A DNA stretch of 9,309 nt from Pseudomonadota bacterium (lineage in GTDB: Bacteria > Pseudomonadota > Gammaproteobacteria > Pseudomonadales > UBA5518): the NCBI GenBank assembly GCA_963204845.1, contig CAUJIL010000043.1, positions 1-9,309 on the forward strand. Reading direction: 5' to 3'. Below are positions 1 to 6,630 of this stretch, one piece after another. Each line of letters opens with the position of its first letter. The first letter of the stretch is position 1. Position numbers and translations under genes: made by a program. Below the pieces are notes generated by a model that was not told the DNA's origin, did not search any database, and saw nothing but the letters and a program-made list of their open reading frames with translations.

Positions 1-2
1 TG

Positions 3-341
3 TCGCTGCTCTACGGCGCCGCCGACATCGCGTTCGTCGGCGGCAGCCTGGTGCGCCGCGGCGGGCACAACTTCGCCGAGGCCGCGGCGTGGGGCATCCC
101 GCTGCTGAGCGGTCCCAGCGTCTACAACTTCGGTGACATGAGCGCGCGGCTCGCCGCGGCCGGTGCGTTGAAGGTGGTGGCCGACGGCGCGGCACTGCTG
201 CGCGTGGCCGGCGAACTGCTCGCGGATGCGCCGCGGCGCGAACGCGCCGGGGCGGCTGCGCGCGCGGTGGTCGAGGCCAACCGCGGCGCGCTGGCGCGCC
301 TGCTGGCGGAGGTGATGGCGGTGTTGCCGCCGGCGCCCTGA
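3..341 (+). CDS. waaA: 3-deoxy-D-manno-octulosonic acid (Kdo) transferase, C-terminal part
   Basis: Kdo transferase adds Kdo from CMP-Kdo to lipid IVA at the cytoplasmic face of the inner membrane, an essential step of LPS inner-core synthesis. Only the last 112 residues are present; the family is usually about 420 residues, so roughly three quarters lies to the left. The frame is open from base 3 and ends at TGA 339-341. The visible stretch begins SLLYGAADIAFVGGSL and continues with RRGGHN, a proline-containing AAWGIPLLSGP and VYNFGD. This is the signature of the C-terminal Rossmann domain of WaaA, where the GGHN and E/AAWG positions contact the nucleotide sugar. The usual Pro-rich 'HNPLEP' is here HNFAEA, a mild departure. 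The gene converges on tolC with 22 bp between the stop codons. Identity is secure from the motif; whether the enzyme is mono- or bifunctional cannot be judged. Confidence 0.9.
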   Translation, partial: SLLYGAADIAFVGGSLVRRGGHNFAEAAAWGIPLLSGPSVYNFGDMSARLAAAGALKVVADGAALLRVAGELLADAPRRERAGAAARAVVEANRGALARLLAEVMAVLPPAP

Positions 342-358
342 GCCCGGACGCCGGCGGC
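326..358. terminator. Strong GC hairpin between convergent waaA and tolC (possible bidirectional terminator)
   Basis: Bases 326-335 (GCCGCCGGCG) and 349-358 (CGCCGGCGGC) are a perfect 10-bp inverted repeat around a 13-nt loop that contains the waaA TGA. It lies exactly where transcripts from waaA (+) and tolC (-) meet, so it could end both. There is no T run after either arm, so it is not a classical intrinsic terminator. In DNA this GC-rich it may instead protect 3' ends or act with Rho. Perfect pairing is seen directly; the role is inferred. Confidence 0.4.
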
Positions 359-363
359 TATGC

Positions 364-1782
364 TCAGCTGCTGGCGCCGGTGGCGGTGGCAGCGGGCGGC
401 TCGGTGAGCCACTTGTTCAGTGCCTCGACGTCGGCGGGGCTCAGCATGCCGGCCTGCTGGCGCAGCCGCAGCAGCTTCACGACGTAATCGTAGCGGGTGT
501 TCGCGTAGTCGCGGACCGCGCGGTACAGCAACTGCTGGGCGTTCAGTACGTCGACCACGTTACGCGTCCCGACCTCGTAGCCGGCGGTGGTCGCATCCAG
601 CGCGCTCTGTGCCGAGACGATCGCCTGCTTGCGCGCCTTCACGCGTTCGACGTCGGTGGTGACCGCGAGGTGCAGCGAGCGTGCCAGCTGCACGGTGTTG
701 CGCAGCACGCTGGTGTGCGTCTCGCGCGCGGCGATGTAGCGCTCGTAGGACTGGCGGCGCTGCGAGCTGATCGCGCCGCCCGCGTACAGCGGCATCTGGA
801 GCTGGATCGATATCGACTTGCCCTCGACGTCGGCGGCGGCCGGGAAGCCGGTGCCCGCCACGTTGTCGTCGTAGTCACCGTCGTTGTGCGTGTTCATCGC
901 GGTGAACTGGCCGCTCAGCTTGGGCAGGTGCTGGGAGCGGCTGCCCTGCGAGCCCTGGCGCGCCGCCTCGGCCGCGTAACCGGCCGCCTTCAGCGAGAAG
1001 TTGCCGTTGACCGCTAGATCCACCCACTGTTCGCGCACGGCCGGCTCGGGCTGCACCACCGGGAATTCCTCGCTCAGCAGCCACAGGTTCGAGTGGGTCT
1101 GCCCGGTCAGCACCGACAGCGCCTCGTAAGCGATCCCGAGGTTGCCTTCGTCGGTGAGGCGGTTGACCACCGCGAGGTCGTAGGCTGCGCGCGCCTCGTG
1201 CACGTCGGTGATCGCGATCAGCCCCACCTCGAAGCGCTGCTGCGTCTGTTCGAGCTGACGCTGGTAGGCGGCTTCCTCGGCACGGCTCGACTTCAGGTTG
1301 TCGATCGCGCGCAGCACCAGCATGTACGCATCGACGGTGCGCACGATCAGATCCTGCTGGTCGGCGGCGAACTGTGCCTCGGCCTGCCGGCTGAGTTCCT
1401 TGCCCTGCTTGAAGCCGAACCACGCCGGCAGGTCGAACAGCTTCTGCGACACCGTGAGGTAGTACTTCTCGTCGTCATCGTCGACGTCGTAGTCGCTGTT
1501 GCTCTGGAAATTGTTGCCGCCGATCGGGATGGTGCGCTTGCTGACCTGCGTCAGGTCGCTGCGCCCGATCTCGGCCTGCGCGCCCACTTGTGGCAGCAGC
1601 GGCGAACGGCCCTGGACCCTCGCTTCGCGCCCGGCGCGGTAGGTGGCCTCGGCGGCCTTGAGCACCGGATCGTTCTGCAGCGCGAGCTCGTAGACTTCCT
1701 GCAGGTTGTCGGCCTGCGTCGCGGTGCAGAACACCAGCAGGCCGATGGTCAACAGCGTCTTGCGCGGGCGGCGGGTCAGCAT
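364..1782 (-). CDS. tolC: TolC-family outer membrane channel protein
   Basis: This is a trimeric outer-membrane/periplasmic duct that serves type I secretion and RND or ABC drug-efflux pumps. The start chosen at 1782 gives 472 residues, close to E. coli TolC (493 with signal). It is preceded by GAGAGG six bases upstream, and residues 1-24 form a signal peptide (basic RRPRK, hydrophobic LLTIGLLVFCTA, likely cleavage after TQA). An in-frame ATG at 1818 would add 12 residues but has no ribosome site and would bury the signal peptide. Mature DNLQEVYELALQNDP is a typical TolC-family N terminus. The two family repeats are visible, each with a β-hairpin region and long helices; family markers include GLIAITDVHEARAAYDLA and GTRNVVDVLNAQQLLY. 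Both predicted extracellular loops are Asp-rich (near residues 97-105, and NDGDYDDN in the second half). It is divergent from cpdA, as tolC is from nudF-cpdA-parE in E. coli. No dedicated exporter genes are adjacent, which suits a housekeeping TolC. Confidence 0.93.
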   Translation of the reverse strand: MLTRRPRKTLLTIGLLVFCTATQADNLQEVYELALQNDPVLKAAEATYRAGREARVQGRSPLLPQVGAQAEIGRSDLTQVSKRTIPIGGNNFQSNSDYDVDDDDEKYYLTVSQKLFDLPAWFGFKQGKELSRQAEAQFAADQQDLIVRTVDAYMLVLRAIDNLKSSRAEEAAYQRQLEQTQQRFEVGLIAITDVHEARAAYDLAVVNRLTDEGNLGIAYEALSVLTGQTHSNLWLLSEEFPVVQPEPAVREQWVDLAVNGNFSLKAAGYAAEAARQGSQGSRSQHLPKLSGQFTAMNTHNDGDYDDNVAGTGFPAAADVEGKSISIQLQMPLYAGGAISSQRRQSYERYIAARETHTSVLRNTVQLARSLHLAVTTDVERVKARKQAIVSAQSALDATTAGYEVGTRNVVDVLNAQQLLYRAVRDYANTRYDYVVKLLRLRQQAGMLSPADVEALNKWLTEPPAATATGASS

Positions 1783-1788
1783 GGAATG

Positions 1789-1794
1789 CCTCTC
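1789..1794 (-). promoter_or_regulatory. Ribosome binding site deciding the tolC start
   Basis: On the minus strand GAGAGG lies six bases before the ATG at 1782. The alternative in-frame ATG at 1818 has no purine-rich site upstream. This supports the shorter protein, whose signal peptide then begins at residue 1. Confidence 0.65.
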
Positions 1795-1828
1795 GGGTCG
1801 GGCGTGAGCGGAGATCATGGACGGCGGA

Positions 1829-1837
1829 AGTGTAACA
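1829..1837 (-). promoter_or_regulatory. Putative extended -10 promoter for tolC
   Basis: Read on the minus strand the bases are TGTTACACT: a TG dinucleotide, one base, then TACACT (4/6 matches to TATAAT). No good -35 hexamer is found at 16-18 bp spacing, which an extended -10 can tolerate. Transcription would start near 1822, giving a leader of about 40 nt with the GAGAGG ribosome site. This is a pattern match only. Confidence 0.4.
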
Positions 1838-1868
1838 GAGCATCCGCGGGGGTCGTATTAACGCCCTG

Positions 1869-1900
1869 TAGTACTAGGCAATTGTGGCGGCAAATTTCAC
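1869..1900. promoter_or_regulatory. Relatively AT-rich palindromic patch in the tolC/cpdA divergent region
   Basis: Between the two divergent promoters lies the least GC-rich stretch of the window. It contains the perfect 8-bp palindrome TAGTACTA (1869-1876), then CAATTG (1879-1884), then TGTGG and TTCAC half-sites (1883-1887 and 1896-1900) separated by 8 bp. These are plausible protein-binding elements for control of tolC, cpdA or both. The TGTGG/TTCAC pair recalls a CRP/Vfr site, but the separation is 8 rather than the required 6. No regulator can be named with confidence. Confidence 0.25.
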
Positions 1901-1930
1901 GCCGCGCGGCGCGGCCTCGGCGCTTGCCTC

Positions 1931-1936
1931 TATACT
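1931..1936 (+). promoter_or_regulatory. Putative -10 box of a (near-)leaderless cpdA promoter
   Basis: TATACT matches TATAAT at 5/6 positions and stands out in very GC-rich surroundings. It ends only 8 nt before the cpdA ATG at 1945, so initiation at the usual distance would fall at about 1942-1945, leaving 0-3 nt of leader. No Shine-Dalgarno sequence precedes the ATG, which fits leaderless translation. No convincing -35 hexamer is seen at 16-18 bp. Confidence 0.45.
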
Positions 1937-1944
1937 CCCGACGC

Positions 1945-2775
1945 ATGAGCGATACCCGCGTGGACCTCGACCGCTGCGCCGCGACGCGCCCGCTGCTGGT
2001 TGCCCAGGTGACCGATACGCACCTCGGCGTAGCGAACGGTGGCCGGCTGGCCGGAATGGACACCGATGCGAGTTTCGCGCACGTGCTCGGTCTGGTGCGC
2101 GCGGCGCCGCGGCGCCCCGATCTGGTGCTCGCCACCGGTGACCTGGCCAGCAACGGCGCGCCGCCCGCGTACCTGCGTGTGCGCGACGGCTTCGACGCAT
2201 TGGGCGTGCCGTGGTTCTGGTTGCCGGGCAACCACGATGCCATGGCGGCGATGAGCGCGGTGGTGGGCCGCGGAAGCCCGATGGTGCGCGACATCCGTGC
2301 CGCGGCGTGGCAGATCGTGATGCTGGACTCGACCGTGCCGGGGCACGTCGGCGGCCGGCTCGGCGACGAGGAACTCGCGCGGCTCGAGCGGCTGCTTGCC
2401 GACGACACCGCCGGCCACGTGCTGGTGTTCCTCCACCACCAGCCGGTGCCGGTGGGCTGCGGCTGGCTCGACGAGCAGCGCGTGGCCGACGCCGGGGCGC
2501 TGTTCGCGCTGCTCGCGCGCCACCGCCGCGTGCGCGCCCTGCTGTGGGGGCACGTGCACCAGGAGTTCGCCGCCGCGCGCGACGGGCTGCTGCTGCTGGG
2601 TTCGCCTTCCACCTGCATCCAGTTCGCGCCGGGCAGCGACCGCTTCCGGCTCGACGACCGCGCGCCCGGAATGCGCTGGCTGGAGCTGCATCCGGACGGG
2701 CGCATCGACACGCGCGTGGAGCGCGTCCGTGGCGTCGATTTCGGCTTCGACCGCGATTCCGCCGGTTACCTCTGA
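1945..2775 (+). CDS. cpdA: 3',5'-cyclic-AMP phosphodiesterase CpdA
   Basis: CpdA is a class III, dinuclear-metal phosphodiesterase that hydrolyses cAMP to 5'-AMP in the cytoplasm and so damps CRP/Vfr signalling. The 276-residue protein is the usual family length (E. coli 275). The metallophosphoesterase motifs appear in order: TDTHLG with D24 and H26, ATGDLA with D66, GNHD with N96-H97-D98, LHHQP with H164/H165, and WGHVHQE with H203 and H205. The PSTCIQF segment near the end is typical of CpdA rather than generic metallophosphoesterases. The ATG at 1945 is chosen because the preceding in-frame codons read through the intergenic region and antisense to tolC, and resemble no protein. It has no Shine-Dalgarno sequence; a TATACT box 8 nt upstream suggests a leaderless mRNA. 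In E. coli the order is nudF-yqiB-cpdA-yqiA-parE; here nudF and yqiB are not upstream and yqiA is absent between cpdA and parE. Identity is high-confidence. Confidence 0.93.
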   Translation: MSDTRVDLDRCAATRPLLVAQVTDTHLGVANGGRLAGMDTDASFAHVLGLVRAAPRRPDLVLATGDLASNGAPPAYLRVRDGFDALGVPWFWLPGNHDAMAAMSAVVGRGSPMVRDIRAAAWQIVMLDSTVPGHVGGRLGDEELARLERLLADDTAGHVLVFLHHQPVPVGCGWLDEQRVADAGALFALLARHRRVRALLWGHVHQEFAAARDGLLLLGSPSTCIQFAPGSDRFRLDDRAPGMRWLELHPDGRIDTRVERVRGVDFGFDRDSAGYL

Positions 2776-2787
2776 GCCGCGAGGCTC
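2774..2787 (+). other. Small GNRA-type hairpin overlapping the cpdA stop
   Basis: GAGCC (2774-2778) and GGCTC (2783-2787) pair perfectly around a GCGA loop, a GNRA tetraloop in RNA. The stem overlaps the last two bases of the cpdA TGA. No T run follows, so it is unlikely to be a full terminator. It could stabilise the cpdA 3' end or attenuate read-through into parE. A 5-bp stem can arise by chance in such GC-rich DNA. Confidence 0.25.
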
Positions 2788-2790
2788 CTG

Positions 2791-2796
2791 TATCAT
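2791..2796 (+). promoter_or_regulatory. Possible -10 box for the parE operon
   Basis: TATCAT, directly preceded by CCTG, matches the -10 consensus at 5/6 positions and lies in the 55-bp gap between cpdA and parE. It would give a start near 2803 and a leader of about 28 nt holding the parE ribosome site. No clear -35 is visible. parE could alternatively be read from the cpdA promoter. Confidence 0.3.
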
Positions 2797-2820
2797 CGCC
2801 GGCTCCCGCCGATCCACCCC

Positions 2821-2826
2821 AGGGAG
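2821..2826 (+). promoter_or_regulatory. parE ribosome binding site
   Basis: AGGGAG lies four bases before the parE ATG at 2831 and fixes that start. The frame stays open further left, through antisense-like, Arg-rich sequence out of frame with cpdA, so the ribosome site and the ParE-like N terminus decide the start. Confidence 0.6.
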
Positions 2827-2830
2827 ACCC

Positions 2831-4726
2831 ATGGCAGTCAGCGCCGACTACAATGCCGATGCGATCGAAGTGCTCACCGGGCTCGATCCGGTGCGCAAGC
2901 GCCCCGGCATGTACACCGACACCTCGCGGCCGAACCACCTCGCGCAGGAGGTGGTCGACAACAGTGTGGACGAGGCGCTCGCCGGGTTCGCGCGCACCAT
3001 CGACGTGGTGCTGCACGCCGATGGTTCGCTGTCGGTAGCCGACGACGGGCGCGGCATGCCGGTGGACATCCATCCCGAACAGGGCAAGCCGGGTGTCGAG
3101 GTGATCCTCTGCACGCTGCACGCCGGCGGCAAGTTCTCCGACCGCAGCTACCAGTTCTCGGGCGGACTGCACGGGGTGGGCGTGTCGGTGGTCAACGCGC
3201 TGTCGCTCGAGCTCGAGGTCACGGTGCGCCGCGACGGCAACGTGCACCGCATGCGTTTCGCGAGCGGCAACAAGGCCTCCGAGCTCGAGATCGTCGATAC
3301 CTGCGGACGGCGCAACACCGGCACCACGGTGCGTTTCCGTCCCGACCCGCGCTATTTCGACACCGTGAAGTTCTCCGTCGCGCGGCTCACGCACCTGCTG
3401 CGCGCGAAGGCCGTGCTGTGTCCGGGGCTCACGATCACTTTTCTCGACGAGGCGAGCGGCGAGCGTCTGGGCTGGTACTACGAGAACGGACTGCCGGACT
3501 ACATGCGGGCGGCCACCGCCGAGTGGCCCACGCTGCCGGCCGAGCCTTTCGTGGGCAGCTTCAGCGCGCGCACCGAGGCGGCCGACTGGGCGGTGCAATG
3601 GTTGCCCGAGGGCGGGGAACTGATCACCGAAAGCTACGTGAACCTGATCCCGACCACGCAGGGCGGCACGCACGTGAACGGGCTGCGCTCCGGGCTGCTC
3701 GATGCGCTGCGCGAATACTGCGAGTTCCGCAACCTGCTGCCGCGCGGCATCAAGCTCGCGCCCGAGGACCTGTGGGACCGCTGCGCCTACGTGCTGTCGG
3801 CGAAGCTGCGCGAGCCGCAGTTCAGCGGCCAGACCAAGGAGCGCCTGTCCTCGCGCGAGGCCGCGACGTTCATCGCGGGTGTGGCGCGCGATGCGTTCTC
3901 GCTGTGGCTGGCGCAGCACACCGAGGAAGGCGACCGGCTGGCCGAGATGGCGGTTTCGGCGGCTGCCACGCGGCTGCGCAAGAGCCGCCAGGTCGAGCGC
4001 AAGAAAATCACCGCCGGTCCGGCGTTGCCCGGCAAGCTGGCCGACTGTTCGGCGCAGGACCTGGAGCGCACCGAGCTGTTCCTGGTGGAGGGCGACTCCG
4101 CCGGCGGTTCGGCCAAGCAGGCGCGCGATCGCGAGTTCCAGGCGATCATGCCGTTGAAAGGCAAGATCCTGAACTCCTGGGAGATGGACAGCGGCGAGAT
4201 CCTCGCCTCCGAGGAGATCCACAACATCGCCGTCGCGCTCGGGGTGGACCCGGGCTCGAACGAGATCGCGGGGTTGCGCTACGGGAAGGTCTGCATCCTG
4301 GCCGACGCCGACAGCGACGGCCTGCACATCGCCACCCTGCTGTGCGCGCTGTTCGTGCGCCATTTCCGCGCGCTGGTCGAGAACCGACGCGTGTTCGTCG
4401 CGATGCCGCCGCTCTACCGCATCGACGTGGGCAAGGACGTCTACTACGCGCTCGACGAATCCGAGAAGCAGGGCGTGCTGAACCTGATCGAGGCCGAGAA
4501 GAAGAAAGGCAAGGTCAACGTGCAGCGCTTCAAGGGCCTGGGTGAAATGAACCCGCTGCAACTGCGCGAGACGGTGATGACACCCGAGACGCGCCGGCTG
4601 GTCGAGCTGACGCTGAGCCCCGAGGACGGCGCCGACCAGATGCTCGACATGCTGCTCGCGAAGAAGCGCTCGAACGATCGCCGTGACTGGCTGGAGCGCA
4701 GCGGCAACCTCGCGGAGCGCATATGA
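2831..4726 (+). CDS. parE: DNA topoisomerase IV subunit B (ParE)
   Basis: ParE is the ATPase subunit of topoisomerase IV; with ParC (active-site Tyr, not in this window) it decatenates daughter chromosomes. The 631-residue length matches E. coli ParE (630) and is much shorter than GyrB of most Proteobacteria. The GHKL ATPase domain is complete: E40/N44 in QEVVDNSVDEALAG, D71 in DDGRGMP, and the ATP lid SGGLHGVGVS at 110-119. The transducer follows, with IPTTQGGTHVNG. The TOPRIM domain shows FLVEGDSAGGSAKQARDR with E420 and DADSDGLHIATLLCALFV with D492/D494/D496; the DADSDGLHIATLLCALF form is ParE rather than GyrB. RFKGLGEMNP near the C terminus is also typical. No large insertion is seen. The stop TGA (4724-4726) overlaps the next ATG (4723-4725), so the lipid-transporter operon downstream is probably translationally coupled to parE. 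Confidence 0.97.
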   Translation: MAVSADYNADAIEVLTGLDPVRKRPGMYTDTSRPNHLAQEVVDNSVDEALAGFARTIDVVLHADGSLSVADDGRGMPVDIHPEQGKPGVEVILCTLHAGGKFSDRSYQFSGGLHGVGVSVVNALSLELEVTVRRDGNVHRMRFASGNKASELEIVDTCGRRNTGTTVRFRPDPRYFDTVKFSVARLTHLLRAKAVLCPGLTITFLDEASGERLGWYYENGLPDYMRAATAEWPTLPAEPFVGSFSARTEAADWAVQWLPEGGELITESYVNLIPTTQGGTHVNGLRSGLLDALREYCEFRNLLPRGIKLAPEDLWDRCAYVLSAKLREPQFSGQTKERLSSREAATFIAGVARDAFSLWLAQHTEEGDRLAEMAVSAAATRLRKSRQVERKKITAGPALPGKLADCSAQDLERTELFLVEGDSAGGSAKQARDREFQAIMPLKGKILNSWEMDSGEILASEEIHNIAVALGVDPGSNEIAGLRYGKVCILADADSDGLHIATLLCALFVRHFRALVENRRVFVAMPPLYRIDVGKDVYYALDESEKQGVLNLIEAEKKKGKVNVQRFKGLGEMNPLQLRETVMTPETRRLVELTLSPEDGADQMLDMLLAKKRSNDRRDWLERSGNLAERI

Positions 4727-5862
4727 GCGCTGCCGCGGCGCCGCGGGCAGCGAGCTGCACGCTGGAGCGCCGCGGCGAGCGCGTGGTGCTGGTGCTAGCG
4801 GGCGACTGGCTGCTCGCGCGCGGTGGCCCGTCCGCCGCCGGCGAGCTGCACGACGTGACGGCGAGCGGCGCGCGCGAACTCGGCTTCGATTGCACTGCGC
4901 TCGGCGACTGGGACTCGCTGCTGGTCACGCTTCTCCACCGGCTCGACGCCGCCTGCGAACAGGCGGGAGTCACGCTGCTCGGCGACGGCCTTCCCGAGGG
5001 CGCACAGCGCCTGCTCGCACTCGCCGGCGCGGTGCCGCGCCGCGGCGAGGCGCCGCCGGCGCACCCGGTGTGGTGGCGGCGTCTGCTGGGCGGCCAGATC
5101 CTTGCCGGTGCGTGGCGCGGACTGCTCGATGCGCTGGGGTTCATCGGCGAGATCGTGCTGGCCTGCGGGCGGCTGCTGCGCGGACGTGCCAACACGCGCG
5201 CGGTCGATTTCTTCTGGTTCCTGCAGCAGACCGGGCCGGCGGCGATCGGCATCGTGACGCTGATCAGCGTGCTGGTCGGGATGATCCTCGCCTACCTGGG
5301 TTCGGTGCAGCTGCGCCAGTTCGGCGCGCAGGTCTACGTCGCGGACCTGGTGGGCATCGGGATGGTGCGCGAGATGGGCGCGTTGATGACCGGCGTGATC
5401 ATGGCCGGGCGCACCGGTGCGGCCTTCGCCGCGCAGCTCGGCACCATGCAGACGCGCGAGGAGATCGACGCGGTGCGCACGCTCGGCATCGACCCGACCG
5501 AGTTCCTGGTGCTGCCGCGCCTGCTCGCGCTGGTGCTGGTGATGCCGCTGCTGACGCTCTACAGCGGCGTGCTCGGCATGTGCGGTGGCGCGCTCGTCGC
5601 GCTCGGCATGGATGTGTCGTGGACGCAGTACCTGAACGAGACGCGTAACGCCGTCACGCTCGCGCACATCATGACCGGCGAGGCGAAGGCGGTGGCCTTC
5701 GGTGTCGTGATCGCGGTGGCCGGCTGCCACGCGGGGATGCGCTGCGGGCGCAGCTCGGAGGCCGTGGGCAAGGCGACCACGCGCGCGGTGGTCAGCGCGA
5801 TCGTGTGGCTGATCGTGGCCGATGCGGCGTTCAACATCCTCTACCAGCGGCTGGGGATCTGA
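4723..5862 (+). CDS. MlaE-family lipid ABC transporter permease with N-terminal STAS domain
   Basis: This is the membrane subunit of an MCE/Mla-type ABC transporter for phospholipids or related hydrophobic molecules. Residues about 10-105 look like a degenerate STAS domain (RVVLVLAGDWLL, then LGFDCTALGDWDSLLVTLLHRL with D64-S65 at the usual regulatory turn). Stand-alone MlaB has this role in E. coli; here it is fused. The MlaE permease core follows with several hydrophobic helices. It carries the family signature VREMGALMTGVIMAGRTGAA (R216-E217-M218-G219) followed by LGTMQTREEIDAVRTLGIDP (E247-I-D-A), the segment that contacts the ATPase. Length (379) fits an MlaE of about 260 plus a STAS domain of about 110. 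The start is the ATG overlapping the parE stop. Substrate and direction of transport cannot be read from sequence. It is family-level MlaE, not the E. coli mla ortholog, as the operon lacks mlaC and has a PqiC-type lipoprotein. Confidence 0.9.
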   Translation: MSAAAAPRAASCTLERRGERVVLVLAGDWLLARGGPSAAGELHDVTASGARELGFDCTALGDWDSLLVTLLHRLDAACEQAGVTLLGDGLPEGAQRLLALAGAVPRRGEAPPAHPVWWRRLLGGQILAGAWRGLLDALGFIGEIVLACGRLLRGRANTRAVDFFWFLQQTGPAAIGIVTLISVLVGMILAYLGSVQLRQFGAQVYVADLVGIGMVREMGALMTGVIMAGRTGAAFAAQLGTMQTREEIDAVRTLGIDPTEFLVLPRLLALVLVMPLLTLYSGVLGMCGGALVALGMDVSWTQYLNETRNAVTLAHIMTGEAKAVAFGVVIAVAGCHAGMRCGRSSEAVGKATTRAVVSAIVWLIVADAAFNILYQRLGI

Positions 5863-5865
5863 GCG

Positions 5866-6630
5866 GTGCGCACGGGTGATCCGCATATCGAGGTGCGCGG
5901 GCTCACGATGCGCTACGGCGCGCGTGTGATCCAGCGCGACCTCGAGTTCACGGTGAACCGCGGGGACGTGTTCGTGATCATGGGCGGCAGCGGCTGCGGC
6001 AAGTCGACGCTGCTCAAGCACATGATCGGATTGCTGGAGCCGGCCACCGGCGAGGTGCTGTACGACGGCGTGAGTTTCCAGCGTGCCGGCGCCGCCGGCC
6101 GCGACGCGCTGCGCCGGCGCTGGGGTATCACCTACCAGAGCGGCGGGCTGTTCAGCGCGATGACGCTGGCCGAGAACGTGGCGCTGCCGCTGCAGCAGTA
6201 CACCCCGCTGGATGCCGCGGCGATCGCCGACGTGGTGGCCTACAAGCTCGCGCTGGTCGGGCTGGCCGGCTTTGAGGACTACTACCCGTCGGAAATCAGC
6301 GGCGGCATGCAGAAGCGCGCCGGGCTGGCGCGCGCGATCGCGCTCGACCCCGAGATCCTGTTCTTCGACGAACCCTCGGCCGGACTCGATCCGCTGAGTT
6401 CGCGGCTGCTCGACGAACTGATCCTGCACATGCGCGATGCGCTCGGCGTGACGGTGGTGATCGTGACCCACGAACTGGCGAGCATCTTCGCGATCGGTAA
6501 CAATTCGGTCTACCTCGACGCGGAGTCGCGCACCATGCTCGATCACGGTGACCCGAAGGAGTTGCGCGAGCGCAGCCGCCACGAGACGGTGCGCCGCTTC
6601 CTGGCGCGGGCCGGCACGGAGGGCACATGA
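5866..6630 (+). CDS. MlaF-type ABC transporter ATP-binding protein
   Basis: This is the cytoplasmic ATPase powering the lipid transporter with the preceding permease. All nucleotide-binding elements are present in 254 residues: Walker A GGSGCGKST (40-48), Q-loop Gln91 in TYQSGG, signature ISGGMQKR (S145-G146-G147-M148), Walker B ILFFDEP (D168, E169), D-loop AGLDP and H-loop H202 in VTHELAS. The SGGM signature, with Met where most ABC proteins have Gln, is characteristic of the MlaF/Mkl group. The start is a GTG three bases after the permease stop, with GGGGA eight bases upstream inside the permease gene. It is the only junction in the operon without an overlap. The next gene overlaps its stop by ATGA. 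The protein looks intact and functional. Confidence 0.93.
   Translation: MRTGDPHIEVRGLTMRYGARVIQRDLEFTVNRGDVFVIMGGSGCGKSTLLKHMIGLLEPATGEVLYDGVSFQRAGAAGRDALRRRWGITYQSGGLFSAMTLAENVALPLQQYTPLDAAAIADVVAYKLALVGLAGFEDYYPSEISGGMQKRAGLARAIALDPEILFFDEPSAGLDPLSSRLLDELILHMRDALGVTVVIVTHELASIFAIGNNSVYLDAESRTMLDHGDPKELRERSRHETVRRFLARAGTEGT

Noticed and set aside
1783..1818. Longer TolC start at 1818
   Set aside because: No ribosome site precedes it, and 12 extra residues would displace a clean signal peptide that begins at 1782 behind GAGAGG.
1883..1900. CRP/Vfr binding site upstream of cpdA
   Set aside because: TGTGG and TTCAC halves are present but are separated by 8 bp where the consensus needs 6, so it is not called as a CRP site and is kept only as an unexplained patch.
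1093..1944. Upstream in-frame extension of cpdA through the intergenic region and antisense to tolC
   Set aside because: CpdA family length and the conserved N terminus fit the ATG at 1945; the extension has no protein-like features.
1874..4561. An 895-codon minus-strand open frame antisense to cpdA and parE
   Set aside because: In DNA this GC-rich, antisense frames stay open by codon bias. The translation is Arg/His/Gln-rich low-complexity sequence with no recognisable motif, whereas both sense genes carry full family motifs.
4795..6582. A 595-codon minus-strand open frame antisense to the permease and ATPase
   Set aside because: Same GC-driven shadow effect; composition is His/Arg/Gln-rich and no family is recognisable, while the sense strand encodes complete MlaE and MlaF proteins.
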